A stretch of 64,000 bases of DNA. It comes from Pseudonocardia halophobica (GTDB lineage Bacteria; Actinomycetota; Actinomycetes; Mycobacteriales; Pseudonocardiaceae). The notes below the pieces were generated by a model. It was given only the letters and a program-made list of their open reading frames with translations. It did not search any database and was not told the origin of the DNA. Position 1 is the stretch's first letter, and every line of letters begins with the position of its first letter. Shown here piece after piece: positions 52,868-61,495 of this stretch. Where the stretch lies: positions 57,394 through 121,393 of the forward strand of contig NZ_BSFQ01000020.1 of assembly GCF_027922425.1 (NCBI RefSeq), in the 5' to 3' direction. A program made the position numbers and the translations under genes.

Positions 52868-54074
52868 GGTCGTGCTGGGCCAGGACGTCGTCGACCGCCG
52901 AGGGGGACAGCACCTGGTCCAGCACGAGGATCGCGCAGCCGGTCACCCCGCTGCGCCCGGCCAGTGCGCCCGGCTCCACCCGCAGCGTCTGCGTGGCGGT
53001 GGCGACCGACCGCTTGAAGACCGACTCCCGGATGCCCGCGACCAGCGGCTCGTAGGCGCCGACGAGGTCGCCGCCCACGGTGATCACCGCCGGGTTGAGC
53101 AGGTTCACGGCCGAGGCCAGCACCTCGCCGATCCGCCGCCCGGCGGTGCGCACCAGCCGGACGGCCTCGGCGTCCCCGCTGCGCACCAGGTCGACGACCC
53201 CGGACACGGTGTCGACGGTGCGCCCGCGCGCGGTAAGGTCGCGGATGAGCGCGCTGCCGCTGGCCAGGATCTCCAGGCAGTCGACGTTGCCGCAGTGGCA
53301 CGGCGTGCCCGGCCCGTCGGCGATCTGGGTGTGGCCGATCTCGCCGGCCGACCCCCGGGCGCCCCGCTGCAGCGTGCCCCCGCTCACCACCGCGGCGCCG
53401 ATCCCCGTGGAGACCTTCACCACCAGCAGGTCGTCGATGCCGGGGTGCGCGTGCTGTTCGGCGATGGCCATGACGTTCACGTCGTTGTCCACCCGCACCG
53501 GCACCGGGAACCGGTCGGTGAGCAGCGGCGGCAGCTTGACCTCGGCCCAGCCCGGCAGCACCGGGACGCCGATGCTGCACCCCGCGACGGAGTCGACGGT
53601 GCCGGGGATCGACAGCCCGATGCCGCGCACCTGGGCCGGGTCGCTGCCGGTCTCCTGGACGAGCCGGGCCAGCCGGTCGCCGACCGCCTCCAGCACGGCC
53701 TCGGGCCCGCTGCGCACCCGCATCCGCACCGAGTCCTGGGCCAGGACGGTCCCGGCGAGGTCGCAGACGGCGAGCGAGGTCCGGCTGACGCCGACGGACG
53801 CGGCCAGCACCGTGCCCCCGGCGGTGTGGAAGGCGAGCCGGGCGGCGGGCCGGCCCCCGGTCGCGGCGCCCCCCTGCACCTCCGTGACCAGGCCCTCCTT
53901 GAGGAGCCGGTCCACCCGGGCGGCCACGGCGGTCCGGGACAGCCCGGTCGCCCGGCCGATCTCGGTCCGGGTGGCGACGGCACCCTGCCGGATGAGCGCG
54001 AAGATCTCCCCTGCGGTGGCCGGGGCGGACGTGGGCCTGCGGCCACGGGCGGACCCGATGCCGGCACCGGTCAT
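52851..54074 (-). CDS. ROK-family transcriptional regulator
   Basis: A 407-residue protein with an N-terminal winged helix (GEIFALIRQGAVATRTEIGR, recognition part GLSRTAVAARVDRLL, residues 23-60) and a ROK sugar-kinase-like domain with the zinc motif CHCGNVDCLE and the GEIGHTQI signature. ROK repressors usually sense a sugar or sugar phosphate. It is close to the galactose genes but not beside their promoter, so the target is unsure. GAGGAGG seven bases upstream fixes the ATG start. Confidence 0.88.
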   Translation of the reverse strand: MTGAGIGSARGRRPTSAPATAGEIFALIRQGAVATRTEIGRATGLSRTAVAARVDRLLKEGLVTEVQGGAATGGRPAARLAFHTAGGTVLAASVGVSRTSLAVCDLAGTVLAQDSVRMRVRSGPEAVLEAVGDRLARLVQETGSDPAQVRGIGLSIPGTVDSVAGCSIGVPVLPGWAEVKLPPLLTDRFPVPVRVDNDVNVMAIAEQHAHPGIDDLLVVKVSTGIGAAVVSGGTLQRGARGSAGEIGHTQIADGPGTPCHCGNVDCLEILASGSALIRDLTARGRTVDTVSGVVDLVRSGDAEAVRLVRTAGRRIGEVLASAVNLLNPAVITVGGDLVGAYEPLVAGIRESVFKRSVATATQTLRVEPGALAGRSGVTGCAILVLDQVLSPSAVDDVLAQHDLTPPD

Positions 54075-54223
54075 GACGGGGCCTCCTCACCTGCGTCGAT
54101 ACCGAAGATGCCACATTTTCGCTTTTCGCGTGCGCAAGGCGTGCCGTAGGGTGGCCCGCGGTGTGCCGGGAAGTCTGGTCGGCGTCCGTCCCGCCGTGCC
54201 CGCACACCGAGAGGCCAACCGTC
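54075..54223 (+). promoter_or_regulatory. Divergent ROK/nhaA promoter region
   Basis: An AT-rich patch at 54108-54130 (CCACATTTTCGCTTTTCGCG) is probably an operator or promoter area. TAGGGT (54147-54152) lies eight bases before GTG 54161, marking the likely nhaA transcript start. If translation starts at 54224, the nhaA leader is about 60 bases. Confidence 0.45.
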
Positions 54224-55501
54224 GTGAGCCGTCCCGCCCGCCTGTTCGACCGCGGCACCTGGCCCGAGGCCCGCCGCATCGGCGACCTGCTCCGCACCGA
54301 GACCGTGGGCGGGCTGCTGCTCGTCGGGGCGGCCGTCGTCGCGCTGATCTGGGCGAACTCGCCGTGGCGCGGGGCCTACTCGGCGCTCGGCGCGATCACG
54401 GTCGGGCCGGCTGCGCTCCACCTCGACCTCACGCTCGCGGCGTGGGCGTCGGACGGGCTGCTGGCGGTCTTCTTCTTCGTGGCCGGGCTGGAGCTCAAGC
54501 GCGAGTTCGTGGCCGGGGACCTGCGCGATCCCCGGCGGGCGTCGCTGCCGGTGGCCGCGGCGGTCGGCGGCATGATCGTGCCGGCCGTGATCTTCACCGC
54601 GCTGAACCTGGGGGCGGGCACGGCCGTCGGCTGGGCCATCCCGACCGCCACCGACATCGCGTTCGCCCTGGCCGTGCTCGCGGTGATCTCCACGCACCTG
54701 CCCTCGGCCCTGCGCACCTTCCTGCTCACCCTCGCCGTGGTCGACGACCTGCTGGCCATCACGATCATCGCGATCTTCTACACCGACGACCTGCACCCGC
54801 TGCCGCTGCTGCTGGCGCTGGTCCCGCTCGCGCTGTTCGCGGTGCTCGTGCAGCGGCGGGTCCGGTCCTGGTGGCTGCTGCTCCCGCTCGCCGCCCTCAC
54901 CTGGGGGCTGGTGCACGCCTCCGGGGTGCACGCCACGGTCGCCGGGGTGCTGCTCGGGTTCGCCGTGCCGGTGGTGCGGCGCGCCGCGGGACCCGGGCCG
55001 GGCCTGGCCGAGCACTTCGAGCACCGGTTCCGGCCGCTGTCGGCGGGCGTCGCCGTGCCGGTCTTCGCGTTCTTCGCGGCCGGGGTGTCCGTGGTCGACG
55101 CCGGCGTCGGCGCCTTCCTGCACCCGGTCACCCTCGGGGTGGTCCTGGGCCTGTTCGTGGGCAAGACGGTGGGCGTGCTCGGCGCGACCTGGGCGGTCCA
55201 GCGGTTCACCCGGGCGCAGCTCGCCGAGGGCCTGAGCTGGTGGGACGTGCTCGGCCTCTCGGTGCTCGGCGGAATCGGGTTCACGGTGTCACTGCTGATC
55301 GGCGAGCTGGCCTTCGGCCCGGGCTCGGCGATCGACGGCGAGGTGAAGATCGGCGTGCTCACCGGCTCGCTGCTCTCGGCGCTGGTCGCGAGCGTGATCC
55401 TGCGCATCCGCAACGCCCGCTACCGGCGGATGGAGGCGGAGGAGGCGGTCGACTCCGACGCCGACGGGATCCCGGACGTCTACCAGCGCCGCGAGGACTG
55501 A
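54224..55501 (+). CDS. nhaA: Na+/H+ antiporter NhaA
   Basis: A 425-residue antiporter with about 12 hydrophobic segments that exchanges sodium for protons across the cytoplasmic membrane. The two functional aspartates are adjacent in LAVVDDLLAITII, as in E. coli NhaA (D163/D164), and VGWAIPTATDIAFALAVLA carries the other key Asp. The C-terminal tail reads DSDADGIPDVY, a calcium-binding-like DxDxDG repeat. GTG 54224 is chosen with GAGAGG upstream; a leaderless GTG at 54161 would add 21 residues of unusual composition. Confidence 0.93.
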   Translation: MSRPARLFDRGTWPEARRIGDLLRTETVGGLLLVGAAVVALIWANSPWRGAYSALGAITVGPAALHLDLTLAAWASDGLLAVFFFVAGLELKREFVAGDLRDPRRASLPVAAAVGGMIVPAVIFTALNLGAGTAVGWAIPTATDIAFALAVLAVISTHLPSALRTFLLTLAVVDDLLAITIIAIFYTDDLHPLPLLLALVPLALFAVLVQRRVRSWWLLLPLAALTWGLVHASGVHATVAGVLLGFAVPVVRRAAGPGPGLAEHFEHRFRPLSAGVAVPVFAFFAAGVSVVDAGVGAFLHPVTLGVVLGLFVGKTVGVLGATWAVQRFTRAQLAEGLSWWDVLGLSVLGGIGFTVSLLIGELAFGPGSAIDGEVKIGVLTGSLLSALVASVILRIRNARYRRMEAEEAVDSDADGIPDVYQRRED

Positions 55502-55622
55502 GCGGCTACAGCGACCGCCACCACCGCGACCGTCGTGTCGTGCGTCTCGTCCACGGGCCCACGCCAGTTCCCTCGCTCACGACCGCGTGACGTCGTGGTT
55601 TCGCACTGCAAGGATGAAACCA

Positions 55623-56837
55623 GTGACCGCCACGCACGAAACTGCCGCTCCCGCCCCCACCGCAGCCCCGCCCCGGACCGTCGCCCCCGCCCTGCTCGTC
55701 GCCGCGATCCTGCTGCTCGCGCTGAACCTGCGCGGTCCGATCGTCGCCGTCTCGCCGGTCACCGAGGCGATCCGCGCGGACCTGGGGATCGACGCCGGCA
55801 CGGCCGGTCTGCTCACCAGCCTCCCGGTGCTGTGCTTCGGGCTGGCCACCCCGCTGGCGTCGGCGCTGCTGGCGCGCACCGGGCTCGGCCGCGGCGTGCT
55901 GGTCGCGCTGGGCGTGCTGCTCGGCGGGACGATCGTCCGTTCCCTCGACGGGCTGCCGGCCGCGGTCGCCGGGACGCTGCTGATCGGCGCGGCGATCACC
56001 GTCGGCAACGTGGCGGTGCCGGTGGTGATCGGGCGGGACCTGCCGCGGCAGGCCGGCGCCGTGCTCGGCATGTACACGGCCGCGCTCAACATCGGCTCGA
56101 TGATCACGCTCTCGCTGACCGTGCCGATCGCGGGTGCCACGGACTGGCGCTTCGCCCTGGCGTCCTGGGGCGTGCTGGTGCTGGTCGCGGCAGGTGTGTG
56201 GTGGTGGGCGACCCGGTCGTTGGGCGCGGGCACGCCGGCCGACGCGGCCGCCGAGGCCTCCGTCGCCGGGCCCGTGTGGTGGCGCCGCCCGGTGGTCTGG
56301 GGCCTCACGATCGCGTTCGCCGGCCAGGCCTTCGCCTACTTCGGCGTCACGGCCTGGCTGCCGCTCCTGCTCGGCGACGAGCTCGGGATGAGCGACTCCG
56401 CGGCGGGCGTGAGCTCCTCGGTCTTCCAGGTCGCGGCGATCGTCGGCGCCTTCGGCGTCCCCGTGCTGCTGCGGCTGTGCCCCTCGCCGCGGATCGTCGT
56501 GGCCGTGGTCTGCGCGGCGTGGGCGGCGCTGCCGCTCGGCCTGCTGCTCGCCCCGGAGGGCTGGGCGGTGTGGTGCGCGCTGGGCGGGGCCGCGCAGGGC
56601 GGCGGGATCACCGTGATCTTCTCCCTCGTCGTCCGGCGGGCGCGGGACCTCACCGAGAACCGCCGGATGTCCGCGCTGGTCCAGGGCGGCGGCTACACCG
56701 TCGCCGCGACCGGGCCGTCCGTCGTGGGCGCCGTGCACGAGGCGACCGGCACCTGGTCCGGGCCGCTCCTCGTGGTCCTCGCGGCGGTGCTCGTGCTGTT
56801 CACGGCGGGTCTGGCGGCCTCCGGCCGCACCGCCTGA
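55623..56837 (+). CDS. MFS transporter, CynX/NimT type
   Basis: A 404-residue permease with about 12 hydrophobic segments. The first helix region LNLRGPIVAVSPVTEAIRADLG and the GVTAWLPLLLGDELGMS loop are typical of the CynX/NimT subfamily (cyanate, 2-nitroimidazole and related anions or drugs). The substrate is not predictable. AAGGA eight bases upstream supports GTG 55623; ATG 55614 is an alternative. It stands alone between nhaA and the LuxR-type regulator. Confidence 0.88.
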   Translation: MTATHETAAPAPTAAPPRTVAPALLVAAILLLALNLRGPIVAVSPVTEAIRADLGIDAGTAGLLTSLPVLCFGLATPLASALLARTGLGRGVLVALGVLLGGTIVRSLDGLPAAVAGTLLIGAAITVGNVAVPVVIGRDLPRQAGAVLGMYTAALNIGSMITLSLTVPIAGATDWRFALASWGVLVLVAAGVWWWATRSLGAGTPADAAAEASVAGPVWWRRPVVWGLTIAFAGQAFAYFGVTAWLPLLLGDELGMSDSAAGVSSSVFQVAAIVGAFGVPVLLRLCPSPRIVVAVVCAAWAALPLGLLLAPEGWAVWCALGGAAQGGGITVIFSLVVRRARDLTENRRMSALVQGGGYTVAATGPSVVGAVHEATGTWSGPLLVVLAAVLVLFTAGLAASGRTA

Positions 56838-57056
56838 ATCTTTTTCCGGCCGGGCGTATCCGGTGGCGGTCCGGCGCGCTCTTCTCGTGGCGTGGGGGAG
56901 GGTGCCGCCGGGCCGGGGCCGAGGGGGTGGCGCAGGAGCGGGCCGGGGGTCCCGTGTCTGCGACCGCCCCGGCCCGTCGGGTCCCCACGGCCCGGCCGCG
57001 CCACGGGCGGGTCTACCTGCTGGACCAGGAGGCCCGGGCTGAATACCGTACGCAGA
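56838..57056. other. Gap before the LuxR-type regulator
   Basis: 219 bases. It begins with a short T-run after the MFS stop (TCTTTTTCC, 56839-56847) that could end transcription; the GC-rich middle shows nothing clear, and the promoter described next lies at its end. Confidence 0.35.
57021..57049 (+). promoter_or_regulatory. Promoter with leaderless start for the LuxR-type regulator
   Basis: TGGACC (57021-57026) and TACCGT (57044-57049) are 17 bases apart. The -10 box ends seven bases before GTG 57057. Confidence 0.5.
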
Positions 57057-60000
57057 GTGACCGCCCCGGCCCGTCCGCCCCTGATCGGACGTACCGACGA
57101 GCTGCGGTCCCTTTCCGAGCTGTTCGAGGCGGCCCGCACCGGCACGCCGGGGGTCGCGCTGGTCTGCGGCGAGGCGGGCGTCGGCAAGTCGCGGCTGGTC
57201 GCCGAGCTGGTGGCCCGGGCCGGGCGGTCCGGGGCCGTCGTGCTCGCCGGCGCCGCGGTCGACGTGGGGGAGAGCCCGCCGCTGCTGCCGCTCACCCTGG
57301 CCGTGCGGACGCTGGCCCGCGAGCCCGCCGGGCGCGCGGTCGTCGAGCCGTGGCGGGGCGAGCTGGAGGCCCTCGGGCTCCTGCCGCCGTCGCCGGGCGG
57401 GACCGTGCAGGCCGTCCCGCACCATCTGGACACGGCCGGCCGGGTCCTGCTCGGGCTCGCCGCCGACCGGCCCGTGCTGCTGGTCGTCGAGGACGTCCAG
57501 TGGGCCGACCGCGCCACCCGGGACCTGCTGTCCTACCTCACGGCGATCATGCTCGACGCCCGGCTGCTCGTGGTCGTCACGCATCGCGAGGGCGGTGGCT
57601 CGCCCGGGCTCGACGAGCTCGGCCTCGGCGGGCTGCGCCGGCACCCGCGCGTGCGCGGAATTCCTCTGGGACCCCTCGACCGGGCGGCGATCGCGGAGCT
57701 CGTGGCGCGCGAGCCGCTGCCCGAGACGGACGTCGACGACCCGGTCGAGCTGGTGTGGCAGCGCTCCCGGGGCAACGCGTTCATCGCCGAGGAGACGGTC
57801 CGCGCGCTGCGCGACCGCGACCCCATGGCGGTCTCGGGCACCCTGCGCGACCTCGTGCTCGGCCGGGTGCGCGCGCTCCCGGAGGACGCCCGCACCGTGG
57901 TCCGGGCGCTGTCGGTCGCCGAGGGCGCGGTCTCGCACGAGGTCGCGCAGCTGGTCACCGGGCTGCCGCCGGACCGGCTGCTCACCGCCGTCCGGCACGT
58001 CGTCGAGGAGGGCTCGGTCGTGCTCGACGGGCCCGGCGCCGAGGGCGGCGACGACGGGTACCGGCTGCGGCACGGGCTGGCCGTCGACGTCGTGTCCGCG
58101 GACCTGCTGCCGGCCGAGCGCCGGGACCTGCACCGCCGGTACGCCGCGGCGCTCGCCGAGCTGACCGCCGGCGGCGACCGGTCGGCCGTCGCCGCGCTGC
58201 TCGCCCACCACTGGGACCGGGCGGGCGACGACGCGCGGGCCCTCAGCGCCGCCGCCGACGCGGCGAGCGCGGCCGAGCGCGTGCACGGCTACGCCGACGC
58301 CTACCGGCACTGGCGGCGGGTCGCCGACCTCGTGGCGGGCCGGTCCGTCCCACCCCGGCCGGCGCCCGAACCCGTCGTCTCGGTGGGCCTGGACCGGCCG
58401 GTGAGCCTGGAACGGGCGGCCGAGGCCGCGCACCTGGCCGGCGAGCACGACGCCGCCGTGAACGTGCTGCAGGAGCGGATCGGGCTCACCGATCCCGCCG
58501 ACCCGCGCCGGGCCACGCTCGTCGCGCGGCTCGGGGACTACCTGCTCGCGGCGGGCCGCGGTGTCGAGGCCGAGGGCGCCTACCGGGAGGCGCTGCGGCT
58601 GGGCGGGGAGGCGCACGTCGCGCTGCTCGCCGGGCACGCGGAGGCGCTGCAGGCCGCGGGCCGGTTCGCCGACGCCCGCGACGAGGCCACGCGGGCGCTC
58701 GCGGCGGCCCGGAAGGCGGGCACGCCCGACGAGCAGGCCCGCGTCCTGGTCACGCTCGGCTTCAGCCTCGCCTACCTGGAGGACACCCAGGCCGGCGCGG
58801 CCGCGCTCGCCGAGGGGCTGCGGGTGGCCGAGGCGAGCGGGTCGCCCGCGGTGCTCGGCAGCGCCTACCACCGGCGGGCCGAGCTCCTCTCCGGGCCGCT
58901 CAACGCGCTGTCCGAGGGCATCGACCTCGCCCTGGCCGGGGCCGAGCGGCTCACCGAGCTGGGCCTGGGCCGCACGCACGGCGTCCGGCTGCTCGCGCTC
59001 GCCGCCAACGGCCAGTTCCGCTGCGGGCGCTGGGACGAGGCCGTGGAGGTGATCGACCAGGCCTTCCGCGCCCGGCCGTCCGGCAGCGAGGCGCTGGACA
59101 TCCGCCTCTCCCGCGGCCGGATGCGCGTCGGGCGCGGCGACCTGAGCGGGGCCGCCGAGGACCTCGACGCGGTGGCGATGCTGGCCCACGACACCGTCGG
59201 CGCCCGCTACCGCGTCCCGATGCTCACGCTCCGGGCCGGGCTGGAGATGTTCCTCGGCCGGCCGGAACGGGCCGTGGGGCACACCGTGGCCGGGCTCGAC
59301 GTCGTCGGGAAGGGGCACGACGACGTCTGGCTCGAGGCTCCGCTCGTCTGGCACGGCCTGCGCGCCCACGCCGAGACCGTGCGGTTGGACCGGCCCCCGC
59401 CCGCCCACGAGGTCGTCAGCCGGCTCCGCGAGTCGGGGGCCGGGCTGCACGACCGGGCCCGGCGGGCGGTGCCGATGGTCGCCGGGCTCGTCGGAGTGTT
59501 CGCGCAGATGTGCGACGCCGAGGTGACCCGCGCCGACGGCGACTCCGATCCCGAGCTCTGGGGCGAGGTGGCCGCGCAGTGGCGCCGCCGGGACCAGCCC
59601 TACAACGTGGCCTACGGGCAGCTGCGCCGCGCGGAGGCGCTGCTCGCCCGGCGCACCCGCAGCAGGGCCGCCGCCGACGCGCTGGTCGAGGCGCACGACA
59701 TCGCCGCGGACCTGCGGGCCGTGCCGTTCCTCGAGGAGGTCCGCGACCTCGGCAGACGGGCGCGGATCCGGCTCCCGGACCTGCCCCCGGAGCCGGGGCG
59801 GACCGGGTACCACCCCGAACCGGACGCGGTGGCCGGGCCGGTGCCGGACGAGGTGGAGGTCGCGCGCCCCGCCCGTCCGCGGGTACCGGCCGCCCGGCCG
59901 CCGACCCGACGGGACGTGCTCGGGTCGCTGACCCCGCGGGAGACGGAGGTGCTGGCCGAGATCGCGGCCGGGCACACCAACCGGGAGATCGCGCAGCGGC

Positions 60001-60131
60001 TGTTCATCAGCGAGAAGACGGTGGGCATCCACGTCACGCACCTGCTGGCCAAGCTCGGGGTCCGCAGCCGGGTGCAGGCGGGGGCGGTCTACCTGCGCGC
60101 CGCGCCCAGCGAGACCCACCCCGGCCCCTGA
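57057..60131 (+). CDS. Large LuxR-family ATPase regulator (LAL type)
   Basis: A 1,024-residue regulator. The N-terminal AAA/NACHT-like ATPase has Walker A CGEAGVGKSRL (about 41-51) and Walker B VLLVVEDVQWAD (141-152). A long TPR-like helical middle runs from about 400 to 900. The C-terminal LuxR helix-turn-helix is LTPRETEVLAEIAAGHTNRE followed by IAQRLFISEKTVGIHVTHLL (about 960-1005). Such LAL proteins often switch on secondary-metabolite or catabolic genes, but no gene cluster of that kind adjoins it. The start is leaderless from TACCGT. It ends 15 bases before a convergent sigma-factor gene. Confidence 0.88.
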   Translation: MTAPARPPLIGRTDELRSLSELFEAARTGTPGVALVCGEAGVGKSRLVAELVARAGRSGAVVLAGAAVDVGESPPLLPLTLAVRTLAREPAGRAVVEPWRGELEALGLLPPSPGGTVQAVPHHLDTAGRVLLGLAADRPVLLVVEDVQWADRATRDLLSYLTAIMLDARLLVVVTHREGGGSPGLDELGLGGLRRHPRVRGIPLGPLDRAAIAELVAREPLPETDVDDPVELVWQRSRGNAFIAEETVRALRDRDPMAVSGTLRDLVLGRVRALPEDARTVVRALSVAEGAVSHEVAQLVTGLPPDRLLTAVRHVVEEGSVVLDGPGAEGGDDGYRLRHGLAVDVVSADLLPAERRDLHRRYAAALAELTAGGDRSAVAALLAHHWDRAGDDARALSAAADAASAAERVHGYADAYRHWRRVADLVAGRSVPPRPAPEPVVSVGLDRPVSLERAAEAAHLAGEHDAAVNVLQERIGLTDPADPRRATLVARLGDYLLAAGRGVEAEGAYREALRLGGEAHVALLAGHAEALQAAGRFADARDEATRALAAARKAGTPDEQARVLVTLGFSLAYLEDTQAGAAALAEGLRVAEASGSPAVLGSAYHRRAELLSGPLNALSEGIDLALAGAERLTELGLGRTHGVRLLALAANGQFRCGRWDEAVEVIDQAFRARPSGSEALDIRLSRGRMRVGRGDLSGAAEDLDAVAMLAHDTVGARYRVPMLTLRAGLEMFLGRPERAVGHTVAGLDVVGKGHDDVWLEAPLVWHGLRAHAETVRLDRPPPAHEVVSRLRESGAGLHDRARRAVPMVAGLVGVFAQMCDAEVTRADGDSDPELWGEVAAQWRRRDQPYNVAYGQLRRAEALLARRTRSRAAADALVEAHDIAADLRAVPFLEEVRDLGRRARIRLPDLPPEPGRTGYHPEPDAVAGPVPDEVEVARPARPRVPAARPPTRRDVLGSLTPRETEVLAEIAAGHTNREIAQRLFISEKTVGIHVTHLLAKLGVRSRVQAGAVYLRAAPSETHPGP

Positions 60132-60146
60132 GCCGGGGAACCCCGC

Positions 60147-60800
60147 TCAGCCCGCGGCGCTGCCGGCGGCCGGGGCGAGCCCCCGCACGACCGGGTGGGC
60201 GGCGCCCAGGCCCCGCTCCACCGCGAGCCGGCGGAGCTGGTCCAGCGCCCGGGCCCGGGTGGGGCCGATGGAACCCGTGGGGATGCCGGTGACCCGGCTG
60301 ATCCGCTCGTAGCTCCAGGTGTCCTCGCCGAACAGCGCGGCGATGAGCAGCCGGCGCCGGCGCGGCAGGTCCGCGACCAGTGCCCGCAGCTCGCGGGCGA
60401 TGTCGGCGTCGACCGCGCGCTGCTCGGGCCCGGGCGTCGCCTCCGCGACGGTGACCCCGGCGTCCTCCACGGGGACGCCCGCATGCGCGGACCGGTCGAG
60501 GATCCGCAGGCACTCGCGTCCGGCGACGGTCGAGAGCCAGCCCGGGAGCCGCTCGACGTCGTTGATGCGGTCGGCGTTCTGGGCGAGCCGCAGCCAGGTG
60601 GCGGCGACGGCGTCGTCGGCGTCGGCGGGCTGCAGCCGGAAGCCGCGGACCCGGGAGCGGACGAGCCGCTCGTACCGGGTCACGACCTCGCGCCAGGCGA
60701 ACTGGTCACCTGCGGCGAGCCGGCCGAGCAGGTCGGCGTCGGCGGCCGCCGGGGGAACGGGCGCGCCGGTGCCGGACGGGGGTGGGACGGGCGTGCGCAT
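60147..60800 (-). CDS. ECF-type RNA polymerase sigma factor
   Basis: A 217-residue sigma-70-family factor. Region 2 lies at about 35-100 (DQFAWREVVTRYERLVRSRV and DADDAVAATWLRLAQN, then LPGWLSTVAGRECLRIL) and region 4 at about 140-200 (LPRRRRLLIAALFGEDTWSYE, ISRVTGIPTGSIGPTRARAL). Region 4 starts later than in typical ECFs and the linker is Ala/Glu-rich. GGAGG five bases upstream supports ATG 60800. No anti-sigma gene is adjacent. Its regulon is unknown. Confidence 0.88.
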   Translation of the reverse strand: MRTPVPPPSGTGAPVPPAAADADLLGRLAAGDQFAWREVVTRYERLVRSRVRGFRLQPADADDAVAATWLRLAQNADRINDVERLPGWLSTVAGRECLRILDRSAHAGVPVEDAGVTVAEATPGPEQRAVDADIARELRALVADLPRRRRLLIAALFGEDTWSYERISRVTGIPTGSIGPTRARALDQLRRLAVERGLGAAHPVVRGLAPAAGSAAG

Positions 60801-61001
60801 GGATGCCTCCGAGGGGGTCCTGCGCGGCCGGGGCACCGGCTCGCTGATGACCCCTCAGAGACTTCCGCCCGGAGGGCCTCGCGCGCGTCTGGACAACCCC
60901 CTAGGAGGGTCGCGGGGACCCCCCTATTTCCGCGGGGGACCACCCCCACCTCCCGTGGGTGCGGCGGGCGTCGACCGGGGGTGGACCCCCGCCGCGGGAG
61001 G
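60801..61001. other. Gap upstream of the sigma-factor gene
   Basis: 201 bases, mostly C/G-runs (60895-60985) with alternating CCCC and GGGG tracts that could fold into several weak hairpins. It should hold the sigma-factor promoter; I cannot place it. Confidence 0.3.
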
Positions 61002-61412
61002 TCAGCGCGGGGTGCGCACCTCCGTCGGCTCCGTCCGGCGGGCCGCGTGCCGCGCGGCGGCCGGGGAGTGCCCCCGCCGGGACGGGTCCCACTCACCGGT
61101 GTCCGGCGGCTCAGCGGCCGAACGCTCCCGGGCGGGTTCGCCGCACGCGTCGGCGTGCAGGGCGGAGTGGACCCACGCGATGCTGCCGTCGGGCAGCACC
61201 CGGTCGATGTGGGCCAGGCTGGTGTAGCGCTCGCGAGCGACGTCGATCGGCGCGTAGCACCGCTCGCACAGGTGGAACTGCAACTCGCCTCCCAGGGCTC
61301 GGGGCAGGGGCCCCGGGTCGGCGTTGAGACGAGGCTGGTTCGGACGCTGGACTGCCCGATTCTGGCACGCGAAAACCGTGATCCCCCAGGTCGCACGGGT
61401 GGCGTCGCGCAC
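61002..61412 (-). CDS. Small Cys/His-containing protein of unknown function
   Basis: A 136-residue protein whose middle looks conserved and zinc-binding: CERCYAPID (CxxC) followed by YTSLAHIDRVLPDGSIAWVH and SALHADAC, giving Cys, Cys, His and Cys as possible ligands. The C-terminal 45 residues are Arg/Pro-rich and probably disordered. The start is uncertain: GTG 61412 has GACAAT eight bases upstream, and GTG 61463 is also open. It diverges from the SbcD-like gene. I do not recognise a named family. Confidence 0.5.
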   Translation of the reverse strand: MRDATRATWGITVFACQNRAVQRPNQPRLNADPGPLPRALGGELQFHLCERCYAPIDVARERYTSLAHIDRVLPDGSIAWVHSALHADACGEPARERSAAEPPDTGEWDPSRRGHSPAAARHAARRTEPTEVRTPR

Positions 61413-61495
61413 GTCCCGGGATTGTCGGCGGGCGGTTGTACGCTCGCCGCAGCCGAATCGCACGCATGTAGTTCGCCCGTCAGGAGGTTCTGGGA

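Noticed and set aside
55506..60119. Very long open frame on the minus strand, antisense to nhaA, the MFS gene and the LuxR regulator
   Set aside because: It is low-complexity in Arg/Gly/Pro, has no domain, and arises from GC-rich third codon positions of the real plus-strand genes. The same holds for the long minus-strand frame opposite the DUF948-alaS-mltG genes.
57057..60131. Pathway-specific activator of a biosynthetic gene cluster
   Set aside because: LAL regulators often sit in such clusters, but the neighbours are a transporter, a sigma factor and DNA-repair genes; no PKS, NRPS or similar gene is seen.
60895..60985. Alternating C-runs and G-runs as a structured RNA or G-quadruplex element
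   Set aside because: Runs of this kind are expected in DNA of this GC content, and the pairings overlap without one clearly favoured fold.
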